Source of the DNA: Phycisphaeraceae bacterium
Lineage (GTDB): Bacteria > Planctomycetota > Phycisphaerae > Phycisphaerales > SM1A02
Assembly: GCA_015709595.1 (NCBI GenBank)
Contig: CP054178.1
Location: forward strand, 1,803,205-1,867,204
DNA: 64,000 bases
Reading direction: 5' to 3'
Shown here: one piece after another, positions 9,757 through 17,944 of the stretch
How the letters are laid out: each line of letters opens with the position of its first letter
Numbering within the stretch: the stretch's first letter is position 1
Position numbers and translations under genes: made by a program
Notes under the pieces: model-generated
Told to the model about the DNA's origin: nothing
What the model saw: only the letters and a program-made list of their open reading frames with translations
The model's database searches: none

Positions 9757-11364
9757 ATGTCGAGGTTGCTCGGCTCGCTTTCACTCTCAACCGTGCTGGC
9801 TGCGGTGCTGCTCGCTTCGCCGGCTTCATCCGCTCAGGACGTGGCGGGGCTTGATCGGGGGGACGAGGTCAACGCCCTGCTGGGCCTGACGGACAGCGTC
9901 GTGTTCACGCTGGACATCAACACCGAACCGGGCGTGCCGCTGGTGGCGGCGATTCCGCTGGAGGGCCAGTGGCGTCTGCTCAATCTCTTTCCGCACTCCG
10001 TGCGCGGGCGACGCTACCAGGTGCTCGCCCAGGTGGGCGAAGGCGAACTGGTGCCGGTGACGCCCTCGCCTGAGCGCACCCTGCGCGGCGAACTGCTGGA
10101 CGACCCGCAGATCATGGCGGCTGGCTCCACCTCTGACGAGGGGCTGTACGCCCGGATCATCCTGCCCGACGGATCGAACTACTGGATCGAGCCGCTCTTC
10201 GGACGCATCCAGGGCGCGCCGCATGGCTCGCACGTCATCTACCGGGGCGAGGACACCTCCTGCTCCGGCATCTGCGGCACATCCGACGATCATCGCCTGG
10301 GCGGCGACCTCGACCTGGTCGAGCACGGCTCCGGCGGCGACGGCGCGCTCAAGGTGGCCGAGGTCGCCTGCGACGCCGACGTGGAGTACTTCACCCGCTG
10401 GGGCAGCGTGGCCAACGTGGAGAGCCGCATCAACAGCATCTTCAACTCCATGAACATCCAGTACGAGCGCGATGTCAACATCACGCACGTCATCACCACC
10501 ATCATCGTGCGCACGGTCGAGCCGGACCCGTACAGCACCACCAACTCCGGCGCCCTTCTGGACCAGTTCCGCAACCACTGGAACGCCAATCACGGCGCCA
10601 TCCAGCGCGACGTGGCCCACCTCTTCACCGGCAAGAACCTCAACGGCTCGGTCATCGGCATCGCCTACGTGGGCGTGATCTGCAACACCCCCTGGGCCTA
10701 CGGACTGGTGGAATCGCTCAACAACTTCGCCTGCGCCACCGACCTGTCGGCTCACGAACTGGGGCACAACTGGAACGCCGACCACTGCGTGTGCGAGACC
10801 TACACCATGCACGCGGGGCTTCAGTGCGCCAACCGCTTCCACCCCACCTTCGACATTCCGGTCATCACCCAGTTCCGCGACTCGCGCGGCTGCCTGAGCG
10901 ACCCCGAGCCGGAGGATCTGGACTGCCCGCTCAAGAGCTTCAACATCACCAAGGGCACGCTGAACAGCGGCAACCTGGCTGCGCTGGACAACTCCGATGA
11001 CAACTACATGATCATCGACCCGCTGCAGGGCAACAACTACGCGGTCAACATGGTGGTCAAACTCACCAGCCCGATCAACAACGTGTCGCAACTGGACCTG
11101 ACGCTCGAAACCAGCGCCATCAACCCCAACGTGCGAACCAAGATCTACGTTCGCAACGTGAACACCAACGCCTGGGTGCTGCTGGATTCGTTCATCCAGC
11201 CGCAGACGGACACGGTCAAGACCTACCTGTCGATTCCCAACCCCAACAACTACATCAAGGCCACGAACAGGGAAATCCAGATCCGGATTCAGATGACGCG
11301 AAAGCTCACCGCCGGCACCTTCATTACGCTGATCGACAACGTGCAGGCCACGGTTCGCGATTGA
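9757..11364 (+). CDS. Secreted zinc metalloprotease, reprolysin (M12B)-like
   Basis: The 535-residue precursor has a signal peptide (LSTVLAAVLLASPASSAQD). A propeptide-like region of about 180 residues precedes the catalytic domain. The zinc site HELGHNWNADH at residues 333-343 gives the HExxHxxxxxH pattern of metzincins, followed by Cys-rich CVCETYTMHAG. The arrangement and the upstream segment with the NVESRINSIFNSMNIQYERD region resemble adamalysin/reprolysin-type peptidases of bacteria. The C-terminal 150 residues look like a beta-sandwich. ATG 9757 follows CAGGAGAT. It is a single-gene unit ending in a strong terminator hairpin. Confidence 0.82.
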   Translation: MSRLLGSLSLSTVLAAVLLASPASSAQDVAGLDRGDEVNALLGLTDSVVFTLDINTEPGVPLVAAIPLEGQWRLLNLFPHSVRGRRYQVLAQVGEGELVPVTPSPERTLRGELLDDPQIMAAGSTSDEGLYARIILPDGSNYWIEPLFGRIQGAPHGSHVIYRGEDTSCSGICGTSDDHRLGGDLDLVEHGSGGDGALKVAEVACDADVEYFTRWGSVANVESRINSIFNSMNIQYERDVNITHVITTIIVRTVEPDPYSTTNSGALLDQFRNHWNANHGAIQRDVAHLFTGKNLNGSVIGIAYVGVICNTPWAYGLVESLNNFACATDLSAHELGHNWNADHCVCETYTMHAGLQCANRFHPTFDIPVITQFRDSRGCLSDPEPEDLDCPLKSFNITKGTLNSGNLAALDNSDDNYMIIDPLQGNNYAVNMVVKLTSPINNVSQLDLTLETSAINPNVRTKIYVRNVNTNAWVLLDSFIQPQTDTVKTYLSIPNPNNYIKATNREIQIRIQMTRKLTAGTFITLIDNVQATVRD

Positions 11365-11392
11365 TTGATCTTCCGCAACGTCGCTGTCAACG

Positions 11393-11426
11393 CGCGGCCC
11401 GGACGCCTGTCCGGGCCGCGTTCTTT
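11393..11426 (+). terminator. Rho-independent terminator of the metalloprotease gene
   Basis: A perfect 12-bp stem (CGCGGCCCGGAC at 11393-11404 with GTCCGGGCCGCG at 11409-11420), a four-base loop GCCT and TTCTTT follow the stop codon by 28 bases. Confidence 0.85.
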
Positions 11427-11568
11427 GACCCTCGTGCGCCGCCGCTTCGTGAGCCGCGCGGGACGCTTGAGTCCATCGATCCCGGCATCGCGTACCGAGA
11501 TCACATCCCGGCCCCTCACCCGTCGCCGTGCCCGCCGATACAATGCGTCCACCTTGGGAGCGCGGTGC

Positions 11569-13419
11569 ATGACGGGTCGGTTCATTCGTGCGGCGGCGGT
11601 GACGGTGGCGGCGGTTCTCTCCGTTGCGGCGGGATCGTCCGCGCCGGCGCAGAGCCGGGCGGAGCGCGAGCCCCCGCTCCACCGCGCCGCGCGCGAGGGC
11701 GACGGGCTCACTCTTCAGCGCGAACTGGACCGTGATTCGTCCCAGGTTTCGCACGCCCACGGACCCAACCTTGAAACCCCCCTCATGTTCGCCGCGCGCA
11801 GCGGCGAGAAGGACGTGGCGACGTGGCTGCCCCGCCTGGCGCCCACGCGCGAGGCGCTCAACGCCCGCGCCCGGGATGGCCGCACCGCGCTGATGATCGC
11901 CGCCAGCCACGGCGTCAGCCAGGTCGTCGCCGCCCTGCGCGACCTGGGCGCGGACGTCTCGCTGGTCGATCACGACGGGCGCACCGCGCTCATGCACGCC
12001 GCCCGGCTGAGCCGCGACGGCGTGCTCGAACTGCTGATCCCCGGCTCGACGCTTGACGCGTCGGACGACGCCGGCTGGACCGCGCTGCATCATGCCGCAT
12101 GGTCCGGGGACGCCGTTCGGGTGCGCCTCCTGGTCGAGGCCGGCGCGACCATCGACGCCGCCGACCGCTCGGGCCGAGCGCCTCTGCACGTGGCGGGCAA
12201 GGTGGGCGCGGCGGAGGTCGTCGAAGCCCTGCTGGACGCGAACGCGAGTCCCGCGCTCACGGACCGCGAAGGCGTCACGCCGCTGATGCTGGCGGCCCAG
12301 GCGAGCACGCCTCGGGCGCTCAACGCGATGCTGGCGGCGCGCGACAGGCATGCCCCCGGGCTGGACGCGAGCGACGCATCGGGCCGCACCGCGCTGATGC
12401 ACGCCATCCTCACCCACCGCCCCGATCACGCGCGGCGGCTGATCGAGGCGGGGGCTTCCGTGTCGCCGCGCGACAGCGACGGTCGAGATGCCTTGTTTCA
12501 CGCCATCGCCGCGGGGGATGCGGCGCTCGTGCGTGAACTCCTCTCGCGTGGAGCGGACGCCGCCGCCGCGGATCGCAACGGCCGCACGGCGCTGATGGTC
12601 GCCGCCGCGCTGCGCGCCGTGGAAGCGCGGAACGACGGTCCCAGCGCCGGCGCGCCCGACGCCGCGATCATCGACACCCTGCTTGCTCACAACACGCGTC
12701 CCGCGGTCAACGCGGTCGGTCCCGGCGGAACAACCGCGCTCATCGAGGCGGCGGCGCGGGGCGGACCCAGGCAGGTCGCCGCCCTGCTGCGCGCCGGCGC
12801 CGCGGTTGATCACGCCGACGAATTGGGCCGCACCGCGCTGATTCACGCCGCGGGCGCGTCGCACGACGATGCCGCCGCGCGGGTCGTGCTTCTGCTCGAC
12901 GCCGGGGCGTCCATTCACCACCGCGACCTCGGCGGGCTCGATGCGCTGATGCACGCCGCCCGGCGCGGGAGCGCGGCCAGCGTCCAGACCCTGTTGTCAC
13001 GCGGCGCCAACGCGGGGGCGCGGGGCGAGAAGGGCGAATCCGCTCTCATGTTCGCGGCGGGTCGATCAGACCGCGCGGCGGAAGGAATGGTCGAACTGCT
13101 CGCCCCCGTCGATCCCCGCATCAACGACGCCGACGAGCGCGGTATGACCGCCCTGCAGTACGCGGCGCGGCATGGCACGGTCGCGGGCATCCGGACCATC
13201 GTCGCTCGCGGCGGCGCCGTCAACGCGCGCGACCGGCTGGAACGCACGCCCCTCATGCACGCCGCCATGTCGGGGCGCCTCGAGCACGTCGAGGCGCTCC
13301 TGGCTGCCGGGGCCGATGCCGCGATCACCGACAAACAGGGACGCACCGCGCTGGATCACGCCCGTTCGCTCGGCGTGCGCGGCGAGCCGGTGGTCGCGCG
13401 GCTTTCGCGGGTCCGGTGA
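11569..13419 (+). CDS. Exported ankyrin-repeat protein
   Basis: The 616-residue product has a signal peptide (IRAAAVTVAAVLSVAAGSSAPAQ) and then roughly 17 consecutive ankyrin repeats, recognisable by repeated TALM-H-AA and VxxLLxAGA patterns from about residue 35 to the C-terminus. No other domain is visible, so it should be a periplasmic or secreted protein-binding scaffold. The start at 11569 was chosen because the signal peptide begins there and GGGAG lies upstream; the longer open frame upstream covers the terminator of the previous gene. The lipoprotein gene follows after 12 bases and is probably co-transcribed. Confidence 0.87.
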   Translation: MTGRFIRAAAVTVAAVLSVAAGSSAPAQSRAEREPPLHRAAREGDGLTLQRELDRDSSQVSHAHGPNLETPLMFAARSGEKDVATWLPRLAPTREALNARARDGRTALMIAASHGVSQVVAALRDLGADVSLVDHDGRTALMHAARLSRDGVLELLIPGSTLDASDDAGWTALHHAAWSGDAVRVRLLVEAGATIDAADRSGRAPLHVAGKVGAAEVVEALLDANASPALTDREGVTPLMLAAQASTPRALNAMLAARDRHAPGLDASDASGRTALMHAILTHRPDHARRLIEAGASVSPRDSDGRDALFHAIAAGDAALVRELLSRGADAAAADRNGRTALMVAAALRAVEARNDGPSAGAPDAAIIDTLLAHNTRPAVNAVGPGGTTALIEAAARGGPRQVAALLRAGAAVDHADELGRTALIHAAGASHDDAAARVVLLLDAGASIHHRDLGGLDALMHAARRGSAASVQTLLSRGANAGARGEKGESALMFAAGRSDRAAEGMVELLAPVDPRINDADERGMTALQYAARHGTVAGIRTIVARGGAVNARDRLERTPLMHAAMSGRLEHVEALLAAGADAAITDKQGRTALDHARSLGVRGEPVVARLSRVR

Positions 13420-13431
13420 AGGAGATCGACC

Positions 13432-13911
13432 GTGCTGTTCTCCCGCCGCGCCGTTCGATTGAAGCCCCGCTTCCACCGCGTGATGCTCCTCGCCGCGCCG
13501 ATGGCGCTGCTGTTCGGCTGCTCCAGCGGCGCGTCGCAGCGGGGGGTGCTTCGCGTGACGGACGCCGTCTCCGGCGCGCCCGTGGCGGGGGCGCGCGTCG
13601 AAGCGCTTGCCATGGAGTTCTTCCTGCCCGTGGATCCCTTTCCCACGCTCGACCCCGCCAGTCACCCACCCTCGCGGGTGATGACGACGAACGACGGCGC
13701 CGCGACGCTCCGTCTCCCCGCCGACCTGCCGGTCCGGTTGACGGTCGAGGCGGCGGGGTACGAGCGGCTGCAGGCCATCATCGAGCCGAGCCGGCGGCGT
13801 GGTCCGACCGGGGCCGCGCCTCGCTGGTGGATCAGCGGCGTCACGCACACGCCGCCGGTCGGCGCGACCGCCCCGATACCTCGATTGGCCGTCGAGATTC
13901 TTCCGCCCTGA
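13432..13911 (+). CDS. Lipoprotein with carboxypeptidase regulatory-like (CarboxypepD_reg) fold
   Basis: The product is 159 residues with a long n-region and the lipobox LLFGC. The mature part has GVLRVTDAVSGAPVAGARVEAL and later ATLRLPADLPVRLTVEAAGYERL, the pattern of a carboxypeptidase-regulatory or Ig-like fold common in surface proteins. The GTG start at 13432 is supported by AAGGAGA at correct spacing, directly behind the ankyrin gene. Its partner is unknown. Confidence 0.7.
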   Translation: MLFSRRAVRLKPRFHRVMLLAAPMALLFGCSSGASQRGVLRVTDAVSGAPVAGARVEALAMEFFLPVDPFPTLDPASHPPSRVMTTNDGAATLRLPADLPVRLTVEAAGYERLQAIIEPSRRRGPTGAAPRWWISGVTHTPPVGATAPIPRLAVEILPP

Positions 13912-13941
13912 CGCCGCCGCCAGGCGCGATACCATGTGCCC

Positions 13942-15048
13942 ATGACTCCCGGCCCGAACGCTCCGCACAGCATCCATCTCGTGGCCGACGCTTTCATGCA
14001 CGACCTCGACCCCGTGCTGGTTCATGTGGCGGGGCCGTTTGCGATCCGCTGGTATGGACTTTCATACCTGGTCGGATTCATCGTGGCGTGGCTGATCCTG
14101 CGCTGGATGGCGGCGACGAAGCGGCTGGCTGTCACCCCCCAGCAGGTGGGCGACTACATGATGGCCGTGGTCGTGGGCGTGCTCGTCGGGGGGCGGCTGG
14201 GCTACGCGGCGTTCTACGACCAGTCGCTGCTCCTTTCGCCGGTGGATCTCATCAAGGTGTGGGACGGCGGCATGGCCAGCCACGGGGGGATGATCGGCGT
14301 CATCCTCGCCACCATGTGGTTCGCCCACCGCCGGGGCGTGAGCCAACTGCACATGCTCGACGCCGCCGCCTTCACCTGCCCGCCGGGTCTGGGTTTCGGG
14401 CGCGTGGCCAACTTCATCAACGGCGAACTATGGGGTAAGCCCATCCCTGCGGATCAACAGGTCAACCCGCCGTGGTGGAGCATCCAGTACTGGGAACAAC
14501 TGCGCCTCTTCGCCCGCCACGACCCCATGAAACTGGCGGATATGACCGATGTGGCCACCGCCGCGGGGCTGGACGGCGGCGCCTGGCGACGCGAGGCCCT
14601 GCTGCTGGGCGTGGATGGCGCCCAGGGGCAGGAAGCGGCCCGTCTCATGCACGGCTGGATCGACGGGATCGGCCAGCAGGTGCGCGCGGGCAACGAGCAG
14701 GTCATCGACGCCCTCCGGCCCGTCCTGACGGCGTACTACCCCTCGCAGATCATCCAGGCGATGGCGGAGGGGGTGATCCTCTTCGCCGCCCTGGTGCTGA
14801 TCTGGCTGGTTCCCCGCAAGCCGGGCGTGGTGGGGTCGTGGTTCCTCACCATCTACGGCGTGCTGCGGGTCTTCACCGAACTCTTCCGCCAGCCGGACGA
14901 GGGGGTGGCGGTGATCGCGGGGCTGCAGCGCGGGCAGTTGCTGAGCGTGGCGATGATCCTGGCCGGTCTGGCGTGCCTGATCGTGGTCAGTCGGCGGAAG
15001 GTCAACCCGGTGAGCGGCCTGATGCGGATTCAGCCCGCGCGGGCGTGA
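13942..15048 (+). CDS. lgt: Prolipoprotein diacylglyceryl transferase
   Basis: Lgt transfers diacylglycerol from phosphatidylglycerol to the lipobox Cys of prolipoproteins in the inner membrane; several lipoproteins in this window are its likely substrates. Family motifs are IRWYGLSYLVGF, WDGGMASHGGMIGVI (the essential HGG segment) and GFGRVANFINGELWGKP. YPSQIIQAMAEG corresponds to the late HP(S/T)QLYE segment, and TIYGVLRVFTELFRQPD carries the conserved Arg region. At 368 residues it is about 80-90 longer than E. coli Lgt; the extra length lies between ELWGKP and YPSQ in what should be a periplasmic loop. ATG 13942 was preferred to an upstream GTG at 13936. Confidence 0.93.
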   Translation: MTPGPNAPHSIHLVADAFMHDLDPVLVHVAGPFAIRWYGLSYLVGFIVAWLILRWMAATKRLAVTPQQVGDYMMAVVVGVLVGGRLGYAAFYDQSLLLSPVDLIKVWDGGMASHGGMIGVILATMWFAHRRGVSQLHMLDAAAFTCPPGLGFGRVANFINGELWGKPIPADQQVNPPWWSIQYWEQLRLFARHDPMKLADMTDVATAAGLDGGAWRREALLLGVDGAQGQEAARLMHGWIDGIGQQVRAGNEQVIDALRPVLTAYYPSQIIQAMAEGVILFAALVLIWLVPRKPGVVGSWFLTIYGVLRVFTELFRQPDEGVAVIAGLQRGQLLSVAMILAGLACLIVVSRRKVNPVSGLMRIQPARA

Positions 15049-15150
15049 ATTGTCCGCCGGGCCCGTTCCGCGACGACGCTGGTCTCCCCGAACGCCTCCA
15101 TCGTCCATTAGAATCCGCCCCTTGCCACCTGTCCAGGCGGGAGACACGTC

Positions 15151-16071
15151 ATGGCCGCGTCATTGCATCGCATCGTTCAGTCCAACTGGTTCTCGACGCT
15201 GGTGTTCCTGGCCATCGTCCTCACCAGCGTGCTGGTGGGGGTGGAGACGTACGCGGCGTTTGATCCCGGCACCACCGCGGGTCAGACGGTGCTGCTCGTT
15301 CAGCAGGTGATCCTGTGGTTCTTCGCGCTGGAGATCGTGCTGAGGATGGCCGCCCGGTGGCCCCGCCCGCACACGTACTTCACCGACGGGTGGAACATCC
15401 TCGACTTTCTCGTGGTGGCGGTGTGCTTTCTGCCGTTCGGCACGCAGTACGCGGCGGTGGTTCGCCTGGCCCGCACGCTGCGCGTGCTGCGCCTGGTGAC
15501 GGTGCTGCCCAAGCTGCAGGTGCTGGTGGCGGCGCTGCTCAAGTCGATCCCCTCGCTGGGTTACGTCGGCGCGCTCCTGTTCGTTCACTTCTACATCTAC
15601 GCGGTGATCGGCGTGTTCCTGTTCGGGCAGAACGACCCGATGCACTTCCGCAACCTGCACACGTCGCTGCTGACGCTCTTTGAGATCGTGACCCTGGAAG
15701 GGTGGATCGACATCATGAACATCCAGGTGCATGGGTCGGACGTGGTGGGATACGCGGACGTGCCGCCGTCCATCGCCTCGCTCCCCCGCGTGTCCGCCGA
15801 GTTCCCCACCGTGGCCCCGATTTACTTCGTCAGTTTCATCCTGCTGGGCACGATGATCGTGCTCAACCTTTTCACGGGCACGATCATCGCCGGCATGGAG
15901 GAGGCCCGCGACGAGGCCATCCGCGAGCGGCTGGAGAAGGCCAAGGCCGCCAGGGGCGGCACCACCGAGGCGCAGGATCTGTCCGCCATCTCCGACCAGA
16001 TCGCACGCCTGAGCGAGAGCGTGGCGATGCTGCAGAAGCGGCTGGAGAACGGGGCGCGGTCGTCGCCTTGA
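15151..16071 (+). CDS. Voltage-gated cation channel, single-domain (BacNav/CavMr-like)
   Basis: The 306-residue protein has the six-span architecture of a prokaryotic voltage-gated channel. S4 carries Arg at 105, 108, 111 and 114 every third residue (RLARTLRVLRLV). The pore loop reads TLEGWID at 181-187, where NaChBac has TLESW. S6 (LLGTMIVLNLFTGTIIAGM) is followed by a charged helix with a coiled-coil pattern (about 250-300) that would tetramerise the channel. Gly at the fourth filter position is known from the calcium-selective CavMr channel and from repeat I of animal Cav channels, so calcium selectivity is plausible but inferred. ATG 15151 follows GCGGGAG. Confidence 0.88.
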   Translation: MAASLHRIVQSNWFSTLVFLAIVLTSVLVGVETYAAFDPGTTAGQTVLLVQQVILWFFALEIVLRMAARWPRPHTYFTDGWNILDFLVVAVCFLPFGTQYAAVVRLARTLRVLRLVTVLPKLQVLVAALLKSIPSLGYVGALLFVHFYIYAVIGVFLFGQNDPMHFRNLHTSLLTLFEIVTLEGWIDIMNIQVHGSDVVGYADVPPSIASLPRVSAEFPTVAPIYFVSFILLGTMIVLNLFTGTIIAGMEEARDEAIRERLEKAKAARGGTTEAQDLSAISDQIARLSESVAMLQKRLENGARSSP

Positions 16072-16225
16072 GCAAGGCGTCCAACCCACGGGCGGTGACT
16101 CCGTGGCGTTCGCCCCGCCGCCCGCCTACCGAATTGGACGGTGACCGGCGGATGGCGCATCCCGTGAAGGGGCAGGCGTCTCCGCCCATGAACGGAGCCG
16201 CTCGCCTCCCTGCAAGGGGGTTTCC

Positions 16226-17146
16226 ATGCGTGAATCAACCCGCCGAACCGCGATGCTGTGGCTGGTGGTCGCCGTGGGCGGCGTGGGGCCGCTGGCCGCA
16301 GGTCAGGCCGCGCCGCCGCCTTCTCCACCCGCCGCGCCCGTCGAGCCGGAGCTCTCGCCTCAGATGAAGATGCTGCAGGCGCTCGGGTACACGCGCATGA
16401 CCTTCGACTTCCGCGAGACGCGGGCGGAGGAGGCGTGGGAGAAGTTCCGCGAGGCGCTGGGGGCCAACCTGATCGTGCGCTATCTCGATCACCGCACGGG
16501 CGTGAGCGGTATCGACCCCGACGCGCCCATCACCCTGTCGGTTGAGAACCGGCGGGCCATCGAAGTCATCGAGATGCTCGTGGAGCAGTGCGCCGTGACG
16601 GAGGAATGCACGTGGCAGATTCGCCGCGGCTTCATCGAGGTGGGGACGAAGGACCGTCTGAGCGTGGGGCAGGCCCGCGAGACGCGGGTGTATCCCATCA
16701 GCGACATGCTCCACGAGGCGCCGGACTTCGATAACGCGCCGTCGCTGCGTCTGGAGGATCAACTGGCGGGCGGCTGGCTGGTGAATCCCTACATCCGCGG
16801 CTGGTGGGGCAGGCCCCTCGACCCGTCGTACTACGGACGCTTCCACTCGGGCACGGGCTTCGGGGGCACGGCGTTCGCCGTCGGACGCGGCAATCGACCC
16901 GCCAGAAGTCCGCAGGAGGAGGCCCGCAGCGCCCAGGAATTGATCGAGGTCATCATCCTCGTCATCGAGCCGGACGCCTGGGAGCAGAACGGAGGCGAAT
17001 GGGCCGCCATCACCTACCGCGACGGCTCGCTGGTGGTGCGCGCCCCGGACTACATCCACCGACAGATCGGCGGCTACCCGCCCGTGCCGCCGCCGGTGGA
17101 GAAGAAGCAGGATGCGTCCGAGCCGGACAAGAAGGGCGGGGAGTGA
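16226..17146 (+). CDS. Exported protein with secretin/TonB N-terminal-like domain
   Basis: The 306-residue product has a signal peptide (AMLWLVVAVGGVGPLAAGQA) and a Pro-rich stretch. A domain at about 50-150 follows: FDFRETRAEEAWEKFREALGAN, then DAPITLSVENRRAIEVIEMLVEQC. That pattern (small helix, strand, helix) is the one seen in secretin N and STN domains. The C-terminal half is Gly/Trp/Tyr-rich with GWWGRPLDPSYYGRF and then a conserved-looking EVIILVIEPDAWEQNGGEWA segment. No secretin barrel is present, so it is not a secretin; in planctomycetes such proteins are usually of unknown role. It follows the channel gene on the same strand after 155 bases. Confidence 0.65.
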   Translation: MRESTRRTAMLWLVVAVGGVGPLAAGQAAPPPSPPAAPVEPELSPQMKMLQALGYTRMTFDFRETRAEEAWEKFREALGANLIVRYLDHRTGVSGIDPDAPITLSVENRRAIEVIEMLVEQCAVTEECTWQIRRGFIEVGTKDRLSVGQARETRVYPISDMLHEAPDFDNAPSLRLEDQLAGGWLVNPYIRGWWGRPLDPSYYGRFHSGTGFGGTAFAVGRGNRPARSPQEEARSAQELIEVIILVIEPDAWEQNGGEWAAITYRDGSLVVRAPDYIHRQIGGYPPVPPPVEKKQDASEPDKKGGE

Positions 17147-17170
17147 TCCGTCGCGGATGCTCTCCGGACG

Positions 17171-17887
17171 TTACGACGTGGTCGATTTGCGTCGCGCATC
17201 GCCGCGGGCGCGCACGACGCGGAGCGCGGCGCCACCCACGAGTCGCCTGTGCATCCCGATCACGACCGCAGCGATGATCGACCCCGTCAGCGCCAGCGTC
17301 ATGTCCTTGTGGGCGTCGAACATGTCGCCCTGCTGGCCGTTGTACTGCTCCGCGTCCTCGGGGTCCATGATGAGGGCGATCATCCACTCGGCGACTTCGT
17401 AGAGTTTGCTCAGCACCGCGAGGAAGGCCACCGCCACAATGAGCGCCTGCCCGCGCCCCAGCGGCAAGAGCCGTTCCACCGTCTCCAGCATCGGCAGCAG
17501 CATCATCACGCCGAACAGAAAGTGGACCAGCCGGTCGTAATGGTTGCGCGGCAGGCCGGTCTCCTTGTTGATCGGCACGCCCAGCGCCTCGCTGATGCTC
17601 GTGCCGAACAGGGAGCGCGACCAGTCGTCATAGGGCACGTACGAGTAGAGGTAGTGCGCCCCCAGCACGTGCAGCAGCAGGAAGAGGAAGATGAGGATGT
17701 ACGAGAGGTTCGAGAGCGGCCGGTGCTTCCACTCCAGCCACCACAGGAACAGGACCAGCGGCGGCAGGGGCAGCATTTCCAGCCGGTAATCGGCGAAGTC
17801 GGCGGCGCCGATGGCGCTCACCAGCATCGCCAGGATGACGATGATGAGCAGCCACAGCCGCAGCGGCCATGACGAAGGGCTGGCCAT
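17171..17887 (-). CDS. Inner-membrane protein, YjdF/DUF2238 family
   Basis: The 238-residue protein has about seven membrane spans. The central motif NHYDRLVHFLFGVMMLLPMLE, with Asp and His facing the membrane, and the later KLYEVAEWMIALIMDPEDAEQYNGQQGDMFDAHKDM segment identify the DUF2238/YjdF family of inner-membrane proteins of unknown function. It is transcribed in the same direction as rpoD, 57 bases upstream of the end of that gene on the map, and converges with the secretin-N-like gene. The family assignment is good, but no function is established. Confidence 0.82.
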   Translation of the reverse strand: MASPSSWPLRLWLLIIVILAMLVSAIGAADFADYRLEMLPLPPLVLFLWWLEWKHRPLSNLSYILIFLFLLLHVLGAHYLYSYVPYDDWSRSLFGTSISEALGVPINKETGLPRNHYDRLVHFLFGVMMLLPMLETVERLLPLGRGQALIVAVAFLAVLSKLYEVAEWMIALIMDPEDAEQYNGQQGDMFDAHKDMTLALTGSIIAAVVIGMHRRLVGGAALRVVRARGDARRKSTTS

Positions 17888-17909
17888 GGAGCCAGTGTAG
17901 CGAAAGGAT

Positions 17910-17933
17910 CACAGGCGAGGACGCCCGCGCCAC
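17910..17933. repeat. Degenerate family A palindrome
   Basis: CACAGGCGAGGACGCC followed by CGCGCCAC resembles the family A element but with mismatches in the right arm. It lies between the YjdF-like gene and rpoD. Confidence 0.5.
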
Positions 17934-17944
17934 CGTTGCGACTT

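Noticed and set aside
9826-12954. 1042-codon open frame on the minus strand
   Set aside because: It lies antisense to the metalloprotease and ankyrin genes and even spans their terminator. It is Arg/Val/His-rich with no domain; such shadow frames are expected at high GC.
16226-17146. Type II secretion secretin
   Set aside because: Only an N-domain-like segment is present. No secretin barrel domain follows, and no gsp genes are adjacent.
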